DNA from: Heliocidaris erythrogramma
Taxonomy: Eukaryota; Echinodermata; Echinoidea; Camarodonta; Echinometridae
Direction of reading: 5' to 3'
DNA: 64,000 nt
Assembly: GCA_025617745.1 (NCBI GenBank)
Contig: CM046873.1
Location: 25,465,547 to 25,529,546, forward strand
Shown here one piece after another: positions 24,976 to 38,545 of this stretch; within the stretch, counting starts at the first letter, position 1; every line of letters begins with the position of its first letter. The translations under genes were made by a program, and so were the position numbers. The notes under the pieces were generated by a model. It was not told where the DNA came from. It saw nothing but the letters and a program-made list of their open reading frames with translations, and did no database searches.

Positions 24976-26779
24976 TTAGACGATGAGTATATGGTGAAAG
25001 TAACATGAGAATATGTACGTAAACATATTCTAACATTAATTTCTTCCACCAAACAAGTATTTCATTTTGCGCTGAACACTGGTATCTTTCTATTTTACTT
25101 AATGTTGACAGCTTTAGTTACCAAAAAAAGTGGTCTATTTCTGCCGTTCATTAAATCATTTGTCGCCAGCAGCGCATGGTCGACGGTAGGATCGAATTCC
25201 ATGTATTCAACACCGTTCTTCAGACGGTTTACAAATGCGTTTAGCGCCGAAGCAAACTCGCAGAAAGAGGTAAATTATTCATTTCCGAGAGTCATGCAAT
25301 GTTTATAAATACAATAATGAATCCATTACCACAATCATACACTCACTATTTTTTTTTTTTACGTTTTAAAGGTAAAACGACATTGTTCTTAATAACTTCT
25401 TACACAACAGATGGTCAATCATCTCACATTTATTTTAATTCAATTCACATTTATTCGACAAACGATAAAAATCAGAATGAAATAATTACAAATACAGTAT
25501 ATTGAATTACATGCCGGCATTGTTAAAAAAGTTAAAACTTGTAAACAAGCAACCCCATACATTACAAATGCAGATACAATACAATATAATACCAATAAAA
25601 ACTATATAGAAAGAACGAGATTTTAACCGATAGATAATAATTAAAAAATTAGTATGAATCAATTATATATTTCAATTTTATTCTAGGCTCGTGATTAAAA
25701 AAAAATTGATATATTTGTCAATAAATCGTACATTATGTTCCATCCCTTGGATTGAAAAAAAAGTCAATATATAGGTCTTGCAATGTTCTATTAGGAAACA
25801 ACTGAATAAGCTCCTACAAATTTCATAATTTGGCAGGTATACCTTTTATCGACTCCTGTCATGCCTGCGGATTATATCAAGCCACGTGAGCATACACTGC
25901 ATATTGTAAACATGATAAACAACAGCGTTTCAGTCTTATATTAATTCTTAGATTTGTGTACCTCTCGCAAATCCTATACATAAGTTTCTAAGATTAAAAT
26001 TCATTCTTCTCGAAATATTGCCAGATAATCATTTTGTATTGTTTTCCTTTTGAGGAAATTTATTTCAGTTCCTTCCTTATTTTTAAAACTTCACTTCATA
26101 AACTAACGCACACTGAGCAATAATTCATTTAAACAAAATAAAAAGAGGGACAGAAAAAAAGTTCGTGGGGCGCAAAAATGTTAAACAGCTTCAAACTGAA
26201 TCTCGTAAATTGAATTTGTTACCTTGTATGAGCTCGCCAAAGGGAGTATAATTTTTCGTTTCCCGTCAATTTCATTTTTTTTTCTCTGTGTCAAGGTTTT
26301 ATTAGTTTATAAAAATTTGTCATCGATTAAACAGAAATGTGTTGGACGATTTTGTCTTTCAAGCTAAAAAACAGAAAGAAAAAAAAACCACAACAAAAAC
26401 AACAAACAAACAAACAAAAAGATAGAAAAGGGAATGGAAGGTTATGATAGCATGTACAAATTTTGTCGGCATTGCGTTTATCTATTCTCGTCAGCTTATT
26501 ACTGTAACAGTAATAAGAAATAAACTAAGAACAGTTGTTATTCTTAGAAATATAAAATTAAGATGTTTCTGGGAAAACAAGGTTAAAATATAAGGTAAGG
26601 TATGTGCTCGGGCAAATGCCAATTAGTAAAAAAATAATAGAGCTCCACCGCACATAAACCATTTCTTTTTTGGGAATATTAGTGCCTAATATTTGTCACG
26701 TGAGTACACTATGAGAGGATAACATTTATTTGATACAATGTAAAGTTAACCTGTTGACTACTGAATTATGTTTAATCTT

Positions 26780-27545
26780 TAATACAGGAGCCAGCCGGTT
26801 CCCTTTGGAAATGGGTTATTAGACTCTTTGATAATTAAAGGCTATTCGGATCACAAGATTTTGTGGGTTCCGCAACCCAGGCCAAGACCCTATTTCCTCG
26901 GCGCTCGAATGACTTCAAGGTAAAGAAAAGTCTCCAAGAGGGTGAAGTGAAAATCGGTTTCGCGTTTGGGATTTATTTCTGGATTATTAATCAACACTTA
27001 TAGATCATTCTCCGTTCGCAAGATTACGTTAATTTGGTGATTCATCATCCTATAGTCAAAATTTTAGAGATACAACTTTGCGAAATTCTTCTTCGACTGG
27101 CTGGGTTTAATACCAGTATTTAATACGGCGTATTGGCGATTTTTGTTCTTCTACTGTGCTTGTTCGTGGCATATTTTGGCGCGCTGGCGGATTAAGTGGG
27201 ATAAAGCTTCAATACAAGTGGAGAACTAGTCACCACTTATACATAGCCCCCCGTTTGTGATGGGGGATTTCTAAGGTGGAGCCTTGTTAATTAGTCGGAA
27301 AACTTAATTAGCTGGTGGAAATTAGGTTAAGGAATGCGTGCTTTTATACGCGAACGAGCAATGGGGAGAGGTGTTAGGGTGGGGGTGAGGACGGGCTGCT
27401 AATAAATCGCTGTGATATCCCACTAATAATTATCATGATTATGATCCTCATCGCATTTGATAATTGCATGACCCTACTGCGATCGGGGCGGGCCAAAAGT
27501 AAGGAGAACGACTCCCTCTCTCTCCAACTTCCAAGTTCACTCCGA
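26780..27545. promoter_or_regulatory. Long low-repeat, GC-richer block in intron 1, candidate enhancer region
   Basis: About 770 bases with few simple repeats and higher GC than the flanks. It includes an A/T homeodomain-like cluster at 27420-27470 (TAATAATTATCATGATTATG) next to a GC-rich motif (CGATCGGGGCGGGCC) at 27480. No open frame of note. This is the largest such block in the intron and the first place I would test for enhancer activity. Confidence 0.25.
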
Positions 27546-27969
27546 TGGATTTGCTTCTAATGAGATCTTGTAAATCGGAAATTGATATGTATTCAATAAT
27601 ATCCTGGAGACAATTAATTCGACTTGTAGGGTAATATGCCAGGTCGGATTTTGTGGGTTGGTACTAGAGGGAGGTGACAGAGAAGGGTGTGGGGGCTCAT
27701 GGAGTGCACCGCGTGAGGTTTGGTAAGGGTGTCTTGAAGTTGAGGATATAATTAACCCTTCCGTCCCTATGGTTCTGAGGCCATGGTCGTGTAGGTAGTG
27801 TGTGTGAGTATCTTGGGTCAGGACTGAAAGTTTGAAATGTGAGAGTTGTAACCATGGTAACAGGTCATTGTCGGAAGCTGAAAGGTGATTATTTCTTACT
27901 TACTGATCAAGGTGCATCCAACGTTCACGTTGTTACTAATGTACACGTTTGTTTCGTTTTACCTGTCTT

Positions 27970-28162
27970 GCTACGAAAGAATATGTCTGTAGGCATAGCC
28001 GTAGGTAAGCAACCACTAGCCCTACTATCGGAGGGACCTGGCCTTTGAGAATCGATGTCTCATCAAAGGGCACTGGTGCACAGAGTCGCAGACACGGTTT
28101 CGAACCTGGGACCTCGCCTTTCAAAGACCACACTCTATCCACTGCTGAACCACATCGCCTCA
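27970..28162 (-). repeat. tRNA-derived SINE
   Basis: Read on the minus strand from 28162 it opens with a tRNA-like head: GGCGATGTGGTTCAGCAGTG (A-box region), then a B-box GGTTCGAAACC at 28092-28102. A body follows containing GTGCCCTTTGATGAGAC. The B-box is a perfect match to the RNA polymerase III consensus GGTTCGANNCC. Open frames on both strands here (27936-28163 and the start of 28045-28506) derive from the SINE. The 3' end is approximate. Confidence 0.7.
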
Positions 28163-29119
28163 TTGAAATTCTTGGGAATACAATTATTCTGATAAACTTA
28201 TTTTGTTTCTGTCCTAGTATTCCTTTTTCTGGTACCCAAAATAGTTTATCTAGTTATAATAGTGTTTATACGTTATCTAGTCAAGAAAACTCTGGTATAT
28301 ATCATCTGTTAACATACACGGGCGTGGTTCGACCACACATTATTAATTTTAATCATCATCTATTGATACTTAATTGTAGTATATCCAGACTCCCCTGCAT
28401 CTTCTTTTATTTACACTTTGGGCAGACATGTACTGTGTCCAACCAATCTAAAAAATGTGCTTCATCATTCCATAAAGAAGAAACGCAGACAATACCTTTT
28501 GCATGATTTGACTCACCCTTGGTCATTCTCAGTACTACAATACCCATGTCTGGCTTCTATGATCAATTTTGTTGAATTATCGTCTTGCTGAAATTGTCTC
28601 CTTATTCGCATCGCCTGTCCATTCTCGCCATAATCCTGTCTTCATATTGTTTTTGTTTTGTTTTCTTTTTCACTTAATCTCTTTTCGTCTTTCCATTGTC
28701 TCCTTTCTTCTTTCTTTTTATTCTTTTAAAATCAACCTGCTTAGCTAAAAAGCTATAAATGACCAACTGGCTTTTTCATGTCTGGCGTGAATAAATTTTA
28801 CCACCTATATAATAGTCAAATCTAGTAGATGTGTAGGTAAAGATTTTGAATATCAGTTATTGGATTACCGATGTAGAACCAGATTATCATCTCTTTTACA
28901 ATTCTCATGTTTGTTCCCCTCTCCCTTTTCGATCATACACATTTTTTTTTCTTCAGATATTTCGGTTACCTAAGCCATCTCTATCATATCAGGGGGAAAG
29001 GGATGAGCGATCCTTATACCACATGATACCAAGACAAGGGAGGAGAGAACCTCTTATTACCCCAATCATCTGAGATCTGGAATGGAGTTGTAATTGTATT
29101 ATAATAACAGGGCCAACCA

Positions 29120-29400
29120 AAGGAGGATATTTTCTTTCGTTCCGGAGCAATAACAAGGGTATAAAGATGACGTACTTACGGGGGATACCAGAAAGTTTTG
29201 TTTGAAAACCTGACCCCCTTCGGTCACGGTTGAAGAGCGGTCGAGGGGTACGAAGGATGCGGTGTGGAAGACAGTGGGAGGGGAGTGGCGAAACAAAAGT
29301 ACGTTGCTCCGTGGTGTAATAGAGTTTATGAACGCCTCGGGCTCTGTTTTTGGAAGGGGGATGTTTTTGACGGTATAAATGGCTGTCAATTCCCGGCCGA
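29120..29400. promoter_or_regulatory. GC-richer block in intron 1, candidate cis-regulatory element
   Basis: About 280 bases of low-repeat sequence, richer in GC than its surroundings, ending CCCGGCCGAG at 29392-29401. The minus frame 29099-29389 (96 codons) has no recognisable domain. The regulatory role is inferred only. Confidence 0.18.
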
Positions 29401-29685
29401 GTGAAAGTGCGCGTGAACTGTCTGTGCGTGCGAGAAAAAAAAAGTGCTAGGAAATTTTGCGAGTTTCTTCCACATTTTATTTGTCACGGGTTCATTGTTC
29501 AGTGGGTGCTTATTGATAAGTCAACTAATTTTATGTGCAGGCCTATGAGGTTCGATAAAATGTATTTTGATGTTTATTTCAATTTTTGACCATATCTTAT
29601 CAGGTTTTCAACCAAAAAGTAAGGAAAAGATAGTTATAGAGGGTAGGAAGGCCGAGTAAAGAAGATAAAGAGGGAAGATAGAAAT

Positions 29686-29686
<1 letters not shown>

Positions 29687-29727
<41 letters not shown>

Positions 29728-29739
29728 AGGAGAGAGAAA
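29687..29739. repeat. GA dinucleotide repeat
   Basis: (GA)n with GGAG interruptions. Confidence 0.95.
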
Positions 29740-29766
29740 GTTGGAAATAGGGCAGAAGTGTTAGTA

Positions 29767-29769
29767 GAA

Positions 29770-29804
<35 letters not shown>

Positions 29805-29807
29805 ATA
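29767..29807. repeat. AAAT tetranucleotide repeat
   Basis: About ten tandem AAAT/AATA units. Confidence 0.95.
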
Positions 29808-31357
29808 GGAGCATTAATAAACAAATGAACTTTCAAAATGGATGCCATCAGCGAGGAAAGAATGGCTATCTAGAAATTTGCAAGATTTATATTTAATCGT
29901 TTCTCGAGAGGCACAAATATCAAAAAGGTGACCTATTTATCAAAAGGCCACGCCCAGTTTCGTACTTTGTCATTAGCATAATTCAATAACTTTTTTATGG
30001 GGAAAGGGATTCAAGTTCCAAGAAAAACTAACGTGAAATTGTGACGAAACCGGTTGAAATATTACTACAACGATTTACGAGTTTTTAAAGTCAACAAATG
30101 ACGTCAGATTTTTATCTCTTCGTCATAGGCTTGAACACAGCTACTGGTTATTACACGGAAGTAAATAGTTGGTGAAACCCACATTACTCAGTATGTGTGT
30201 ACTTTAAGATTAGGCTACGGATTCAGACCTTTTCTGAAATGTTTAGCGTATACCCCAAAGTAAATTACATGACTGATGAATAGAATGATAATAAACATTT
30301 ATTACATTGACTGCTTTTCTTTCTTTGCAAAGGTACAAATGGATGAACGTCTCATTTGAGCTGGTTTAGATATGATAGGAATAATTATAAAAACAGTAGC
30401 AGCATTTTCTAGAAATGTGAAAAAAAGTCTCATAACATCTTTAGCCTTCATTGAAAGATAGGTTCAGTTATTTCAAAGCAATTTGGATTTTACATTTTAA
30501 GGTTCAGAAAGCACGTATATCAACTGGAAGTTCTAATTATTATTTATTGTCTTACATTACATTTATCTGTGTATATTGAAGGAAATAAGAACTGAGCACC
30601 CCAAAGTTTTACTTCGTTCTAAGGAAAATAGGTACTGCCGAAGATTGAAGTTTTCTCCAAGTCAAACATAGGCTGGGTTCATAGACTAATGTTTACTTAT
30701 GTCAGAGAGGGGTGTCGCAGTAAAGAGGTGACATGCTCGCAACGCCATGTCGGAAATTCGGTTAGTTCGCTCCAATTTGTTGTCGAGTTAGCGGTCACAT
30801 TTAGGGGGGAAGCGCGGGAAATTGCAAACCATCCCAATATTTTCCGCTAGGGGGAAATACCGGCAACCAGGGAAATATCCGTATTGATAGAAATTAATCG
30901 GATTTTTAGCATGGGATTGCCGAGGTTGACTTGTGTTAGCTTGTCCCAGGTTGGTGTAAACAATGTTGATTTTTGGTAGAGGGGATTGCCCTTCTAAATA
31001 GATGTGGCACCAATGGGGTATCATGAATGGGAGTTGAAATTCACATTGGGAAATAATTTACCTTTTTCCTGTTTTATCAATATAGCGATTTTCTTTCTTT
31101 TTTTGGGAGATTAGTAGCGTGGAAAATAAACAGGATTTTAGGATGTTGGGGGAAAGAAGTGAGGTTGGTATACCATTCTGTACAGGCATATGTAAACATA
31201 GAAGTGCCTAAAATATGAAATAAAATATGTTTTGATATATCATGACTTTTGTCTTTTTTCTGTTGCCCTTTACAATTGTGGCGTCACGGTGTGGAATCTT
31301 TCTTTGCAGTAAATATTCTGCATTCTGTATAATTGTCTTCTCTTCTGAAGTCCACAT

Positions 31358-31386
31358 CCCCCCCCCCCCCCCCTCTCTCTCTCTCT
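31358..31386. repeat. Poly-C followed by CT repeat
   Basis: Sixteen C passing into (CT)n. Confidence 0.95.
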
Positions 31387-31739
31387 TTGGTTATCTGTGT
31401 CTTGTCATGTCGCTGAACTCCAGTACATTTGCAAAATTTATGGTCCCTTGTTTTAGCTGCTATTGTGAATAAAGTCGTGATATTTTTCTCTTCATCTCGT
31501 CTCGCTCCGTTATTGAATTTAGTAAGGCCAGGGGATTGTGAAGCGAAGTCTTTGGATTTCGCATGTTGTTCTTAAATCGAGATGCTATTTGGCTTCGAAA
31601 ACGTCCTGATAATTGAACGTTACCGTTCTTCTGACATCTTTCTCTTTTGTTCGTATTTGTTCATGATTACCTGATCGCATTCTTTAGCCTACTTTACACC
31701 GAGCATATCTCGAACCACTCTGTTTCTCTGCTTGTGTCT

Positions 31740-31802
31740 GTGTCTGTCTCTCTCTCTTTCTCACCCCCCCCCCCCCATTTTCTCCCCTCCCTCTCTCTCT
31801 CC
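31740..31802. repeat. CT-rich tract with poly-C run
   Basis: Pyrimidine-rich; 13 consecutive C at 31764-31776. Confidence 0.9.
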
Positions 31803-32949
31803 GTCACATGCTCTTTTCATCCATATCTCTGTATCTCTATTCCACCAGTCAAAAACAAGTGAATTCTAGTCCCATCTGATCACACATTGATTTAATGGGC
31901 GCGTGCAAGTTGAAAGCCGGTAATGGCTCCGTGTTGTTCCAGTCTTCGACGAATAAGCACAGAATAAAAGCTGCCAACGCGAGATATAAATACATAAATC
32001 CTATACAATTCTGCCCAAAGATACAACGAATGTTCTTTGTATTTCAACATGCCCTCTAAGTCAAAATAACCGAGGTGCAATACAAATACGCAGAATTTCA
32101 TATATGAACCTAGCTTATCCATGATCCATGATTTATATCGACTTTGGGTGGAGCACTGAAAGCTTTCCGTTTCCGGTGCATTAGACTCAAAACAATGTAC
32201 GGTTTGGCGCTACGGTGACAGAAAGGAGAATACAAATTACTCTACTCTACACACCTTCCCAACATTCTCAGTGATTGAGGGTGTATAATGTGAAGGAGGT
32301 CGTTTCAATAGTCGAATGATCTCAATACATTATTATGCACATTGAGGATTGTCTATTTCTCCGCGTGAAGTCCAATAACCCGTTGGCAAAAGATACGCCA
32401 ATCAAGAGAATGTCATTTTTGGTGTAAGGAACTCGGAAATAATTACCGACTATCATTTTTGCAAGGTAAACTAGGGAAACGCAATGGCGCACAAAGACAC
32501 GGGAAAGAGGCAAAGAGTGTTTTGCTGGTTTTGTCTGTGTTTCTAAAATTAGAATCAGACATATCTGAATAAAAATTCTACATCCTCATATTTCGGTTCT
32601 GCCTCTATAGAATAAAGTTTTGATTTTGAATAATTTTGTCATATGAGTCTTTCCTGCGTTTTTACGTTTTAAGATATCTGCATATTCATTTCACGAATTA
32701 TTGATTATTATGATTTAACATCAAGTGAGATACACACAATAGCATCAGCCCATGACACTGAACTATATCAAAGGTTTTGTAAATATTTAGGAAGACGCAA
32801 TCTAGGTTTTGTTCGAAAATTTATATTTATATATTTTAATTTACTTTTCATTTACAAGCCTAGAGCTGAGAACTGAAATGTTTGGACAAAGACTTACAGT
32901 TTTTGATTTGTTTGATATGGATACAATATTTCATTTTTAGGAGTCAGCA

Positions 32950-32968
32950 CCCCCCCCCCCCCCCCCCC
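32950..32968. repeat. Poly-C run (19)
   Basis: Nineteen consecutive C, followed at once by A-rich sequence. Confidence 0.95.
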
Positions 32969-34049
32969 ATAATAAAACGAAACAAAACAGAGAAGAAACA
33001 AAACACGCAGATAAATAAATTAAAGACAAAGTTTTAAACATGTACACCTTTTAAAAAATATGTTATATTGTCAAAGTACCAAAGTTTTAAAAGGTAACTT
33101 TTTATGTCAAATATAAAATGTGTATACATATAGTCCCAATCATTCACTTTCATGTCATTCTTCCTTCATCGACCTCAAGCATAATGACACTGATAACAAG
33201 GAGACAACGATTTACAAAACATTTCATGTTAATCTCATTATCTTTATCTCACTTCCGTCTGACATGTCTGATGATATGTTCGAGTACCAATGCCAGACGT
33301 TGCTTCTCTCTACACCCTACATTTCATTAAAATTTTATTAAGTGAATATATTCGACCTATCTGATTTGGGAGATTTGACCAATGCTCTTTCTATGTGTTT
33401 AATGTTCCCAATGTGAATGTGTGATTGCACTGAGACCATACATGGTCGACGGTTATTCATACAATTACAAAGTACGAATATGATATGATAAAGCTTGTGT
33501 TTAAAACCATTGATATCGTGAATAAAGAAAACGATCAAAAGCAAATTCTGCAACATGTGCGACATTCGATGATCTTTGAAGGTTTGCATGGTGGTGTAGA
33601 TAACGTGGAGGAGGTTTTCGACATTATATTAACATAAACAAACGAATACCTAATAACGCATGATTGTTTATTTTTTTGCTAGAAATCAAATTGAAAGAAG
33701 GAATTATGGCAATAGCATACGGCCTGAATGCAGAGGAGGCCATGAGATGAAGGTCGGGACATAAACCCAAAAGTAATGACCTTCCCTAAAGACTCCAATC
33801 TCGTGACGACAAAAAAAAGTTTCGTAAACAAGTTGTAAAAATTACCCCATTTTGTGAATGTGTCCCCGAGGAGATGGGGTTAGATTGAGGGAAGGACTGC
33901 GATTAGAGAGCAGACAGATTTCTAAGTGTTCCCCTTTTATGCCTTCTGGGCTCTAACCGCCCCCTCTCCCTTTATGCCCCTCGTCACCCGCCCGTTTGGG
34001 TCTTATTCTTAACCAGTGTTAACCACCAGATTTTTATTCTATAAAATTG

Positions 34050-34190
34050 GGTGATGGTGATGGCCGTGGTAGTGGTGATGGTGGCGGTGATAATAGTGGT
34101 GGTTGTTATGGATGACGGTGATGATGATGATGATGATAATGATAATGATAATGATAATGATGATGATGATGATGATGATGATGATAATTA
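34050..34190. repeat. GAT/GGT trinucleotide repeat
   Basis: A GGTGAT-rich stretch passing into GATAAT and then pure GAT units, about 400 bases before exon 2. The minus frame of poly-Ile/His across it is not a gene. Confidence 0.95.
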
Positions 34191-34588
34191 GCATAAGCAG
34201 CACCAGCATTATCCTCGTCATCATAGCAATTTGAATTACGGCAGTGGACATATCAGATTTAAATAGCAATAAAATGTAATGCAAACCAGGACACAACAGA
34301 ATAAGGATAATTCCTGTCGAAAACAAGCAGTAATTCTAATCAAATTGATGATAGACATTCTTATTGATGGTGTTATTGTTCTTCATCAGTTAGTGAAGAT
34401 CAACTCCTTTTCACAGTTTTTATTCGTTCTACCATCATGGTTAATCGAAAAATACTTTACATACATATTTAAAATATCATATTCATGACCTTCCTGCAAA
34501 TGTTTCATCTGGATGCTTCTGAAAATACTTTATATATATTCTACCCATCATATATATATATATATTTTTTCTTTTCTTTCTCTTTTAG

Positions 34589-34670
34589 ACGGATGGCAGC
34601 AGTCCGGGCTCATATTCGTCGGACAAAGCACAGCAATACGGAGATGGCTATGACGTCTCATCACCCTATG
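34589..34670 (+). CDS. MyoD-family factor, exon 2 (Gly/Ser/Tyr linker)
   Basis: Adds residues 192-218 and the first base of codon 219. It starts after a 24-base pyrimidine tract ending TTTTAG and stops at the donor G|GTAGGT. Read in phase 0 it gives a Ser/Gly/Tyr/Asp-rich segment beginning TDGSSPGSYSSDK and ending SSPYG. The vertebrate family has a similar short exon rich in Ser, Gly and Tyr between bHLH and helix III. The combination of phase continuity with exons 1 and 3, family-like composition and strong splice sites makes this secure even though the exon is only 82 nt and lies 32 kb from exon 1. Confidence 0.93.
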
Positions 34671-37600
34671 GTAGGTTTATGTTAATCATTGTGAACCCAT
34701 TGCGTACGAAAGCCGGCTGGTTTCTGTTTCAGGCCTAAGTACTTAAATAAAAATATACACTAGTCGACGGGTAATGTTCAAACCAAAGTCACACTGCCGA
34801 AACGACTCGAAACCTATTTGATTTGGGGCCATTCGGCATGTTCGAAGAAAATGTAATATTTCGTTTTTAATTTCATCAGTGTGACTGAGGCATCAGAGCT
34901 GAACAGGGATTTAACCTTCAAGTGACAGTAAACCGAAGCTCCCAAATGGCGCCATCTTTTATCAGGACTTAAAAAGTCTCTGTGCCTCTCATTTTCCCCA
35001 TTTTGCCCCATTCTAGTTTGTAGAAGCTTAGAATGTACCTGTAGGGAATTTTCCACGTTTGCAAAGTCAAAATAATAGTTTAAAATATAAAATGTGCCTA
35101 TTATCATAACAAGCTGTTTGTCGACATTCAAAATAAAAGCAATTAATTTTCCAATGATAATTGGCACTGTTCAAGTTTTACCAGTTTAATTCCACTTTAA
35201 TCCCATGTTGATATTAAACTAAAATGGAAATAGAAAAGTGTGCGAAACAACCAGTAATCTAATTTTTTTTAGGATGGACTTATGTATGATTCAATATTTT
35301 CTTTTCATAATAATGAAAAAATAAACAATTATTTGAGGACAAAACGAAAATAAAGACGATTAGCTATAATTAGCTCAAAAAAATAAATAAAAGGAACATT
35401 TCATTAAAACATACAAATCCCTTTGTTAGTTTTAGTATTATATCTAGATAACTACTTTTCACTCGCGCCGATAGAGCAAAATATACTCTTACAATTGTTT
35501 TGTTACTTCCACAAAAGACACAAAAAACGGTGTACACATGTACAGCAACTAGTAACGAGAATTTAGCGGGCTATTTTTGTGTCGGCTGATAATGAAAATG
35601 TCTTCACCAAATTGAATCCGTAATTTGTTTGATGTTTTCTGCAAGTCTTCGGCGGCTCATCAATGGATGTCGGGACATTCTCCCGTCCGAGTTGTGAAGA
35701 TGATGTAGAATTTGACGGGCGTGAACAGGCGGTGGCTGAAAGAACATTTTTATTTCTTTAAAAGATGACGGGGGGATGCACAATTACACTGGAAGAGGAT
35801 CTCCATCTACATGATCTAAAGCGAAGTAGCATATGTGGAGAAGTCTTTAAAGCAATATTCGCGCGCTTCTCACAGCTGGTTTCATATATACAGTTAAAAT
35901 AAAACCATGAATGAAACGAGAGTGGATTGAGTGTTACGGCTCAAACAAAGCTCTATAAATTATCTGAGGAATATTATATAAGTGTATTTCATTTTCATGA
36001 TACTCGAAACGTTATCGAACAAAGAAAAAACATATCTTTATTTGTTTATCTTATCACAAAACACCACTAGCTCCGCTTGTTATTGTTTTCTGCCTTCTCA
36101 CATTTTTTTTTCTGTCTGATGTTGCCAAGTTTACTGTTAGGTGATTAAAGCTTCCGAAATTATATAGATATCGTATTTTTTGAATTATTCATTCTTATGG
36201 CGTAAGTACATGTTTTAGGTTTTAATAAAAGGTGCAAAATTCTTTCCTATCTCACCTAGATAATGAATGCTTTTTTTAATAAAGGAATTTCTTTTGCGTA
36301 TTGAATGAGAAGTATTCTTTTGATAGCAAGTATTTGATATAGTTTGATAGCTCTGTTACCTGTGAAAATAACTTTTTAATTAATATTCAAAAAACAATCG
36401 CCAATTTCTTAAAACATAAGACTACTCATTCGAACTGCGTTAATGATTTTGGGGATTAATAATAGTGTCTCTTTAAACATGTATACCAGACTACCGAGGC
36501 TTCTACGCATAGCATCGTATAATATCTGGAGATGCGATTAAGTCCAGAATCTGTTGAAAACGTTATCTCTTTCATGCTTAAGGATCTGTAAATGTTTTGA
36601 AAGGAAATGGAAATGGTTCTTCGAAAGACGATAGTGTGAATGCACTTTATTATCATTTCGGTTTGATGATAAGTATATTTTCTTACATTTAATTGTCGAT
36701 CCTAATAAGAAGCGGAAATTATTAAAATCAGGTTGAAGGATGTTATGAATATTGCTATTCTGAATGCCATCGTAATTCGAAATGCTGCGTTAATTTATAA
36801 TATTAGAGAAGTTCTTTTATAGCAAAATATATCTATCTTAATTAAAATTTCGTTCGGAAGGTTCATTTTTAATTTGGGTATTTAAATTTAATTTAATTTT
36901 AATTTGGGTATGAAACATAGGAATAATAATGTCAATAACCACGTTTTACGAATGCATACACACTTTGTAACAATGCATGTTATGAAGAAGATAATGAACA
37001 GCTACTGTTATCCGTTCCCCCAGGAACATATAATCCCATAAGGATTTATAATCGGACTTTTGATGAAGTCACGAAAGGGGGAAACATAAAATTGATATTG
37101 ATAAAAAAGATTTTAAAATGGTATTCTTTTTTGTGACCAACGGAATCGTCTTCTCACTTCAACGCACCCATTCGTAAGGGGTTTTTCGTTTAACAACAAT
37201 TATGAAAATGTTTTCGCGTCTGCACTCCCCTAATAGCTTACCCTCTACAGCTTTACGGCGCGTTAGAGACGTTCCTACGTATTAACTCCTGAAACCCCGG
37301 GGGACGCAGTATAACGTACTAGGACCTCTACTATTTTCAGGGATGGGTTTAAACGTTATTTTTATGGCACTGTTGTGGGGAGCCGTGATTTGGTCTTGAC
37401 GCCAGACAGTACCTTAACCTCTTTTCCTCTTTTCATCGAATCTTTCTCTTGGGATGCTATGGCCTTTTCTCCGATATGTAAACGAATGATAAATCTTTGG
37501 AATTCGATGCGGCAACAAACGTCCCATAAAGCGAAGAGTTTCGCACATAAATCCTTGACGCAGTACTTGGATGTGATGGTCTTCGGAAATAGTTTCTACT

Positions 37601-38545
37601 TCAAGTTTTGCTTGATGGTTTCATGGTAGGAAAAAAGATGAGGGTTGAGGCTATGATATCATCCGTCTTGTCCCTTTTCTCCAATCTTTGGATTTGAGAT
37701 GAAACACTTTTTGATGCCATGCTCATTTTTACAAAGCCATGATAACCTTTGAAACAATCGCTGTCACTCTTCATATTCTAATGTTTTTTCATGAAAATGT
37801 TGAAGAGAACAACAATGAACACTTTGTTTTGATTTTGTTTGTAAAAGAAATATCCAGTATATCATTTAAATTCTTTAATAACTGCGCTTGCTACGTTACC
37901 GTAAACGAAAAAGATTCTTAAAAAAGAGGAAATAAAAAGATTTAGATTACCTACCGGATATGTGACAAAATTACATTCTCAGTCACATTTGGGCTCGCTC
38001 GCTTCGAAATTGGGCCCACGTATGCCTCTGCTCAGCCTCCTCATTTTTTTTTTGTTCATTACGCAACTGCATGTACATCAAAGGTCTGGGTAATACCCGG
38101 TTGTTGTTTTTTAAAGTTTTGTTATTAAAACACTGGGTTTTGACAAATGTGTCCGATAGGATAAATCAGACTATTTTTTTTTAAATACCAAATTAGGTAA
38201 TATGGTTTATTTTCCCTGATTATTCTTTATCAGAAAAAAATACACTTTTATATATTTTTATTTGACATTTCAGCGAAATGTGAGGGACCAGAATTTACAA
38301 ATCCATTCAATTTCAAGTAATTATATTAACACTTCTGTCCGAACTCTCTAATGCAGAATTACTGCACGAATGTGTTGTGAGTTATTGTATTTCAATAATC
38401 AACTTAAATGCGTTGATTGCTGCTACATCGGACAAACCTTTGCCATGCTTTCGGATCGTAACTGAACTGGTAATTTTGATCATACTGCTTTTGAACACGA
38501 TTTTTAAAGTGCATATGTAACTATCTCTCTCTCTCTTAATCACAG
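34671..38545 (+). other. Intron 2 of the MyoD-type gene (3,875 bp)
   Basis: Bounded by GTAGGT and CACAG. It is AT-rich. A short direct duplication of about 33 bases around TTTAATTTGGGTAT lies at 36868-36912. The open frame 37375-37629 has no recognisable domain. Nothing else could be identified. Confidence 0.85.

Larger units (their letters stand above)
2516..34588 (+). other. Intron 1 of the MyoD-type gene (32,073 bp)
   Basis: Bounded by GTAAGA and TTTTAG. It separates the DNA-binding exon from the linker exon. No further coding exon was recognised inside it on either strand. It carries the mobile elements, simple repeats and GC-richer blocks listed separately. The remaining DNA (notably 2.5-6.5, 9.4-10.6, 18-20.3, 25.7-26.7 and 30-33.8 kb) is AT-rich with no feature I can name. 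Confidence 0.85.

Noticed and set aside
28045..28506. 153-codon plus-strand ORF
   Set aside because: The first third is antisense SINE sequence, the rest has no domain, and it lies in the intron.
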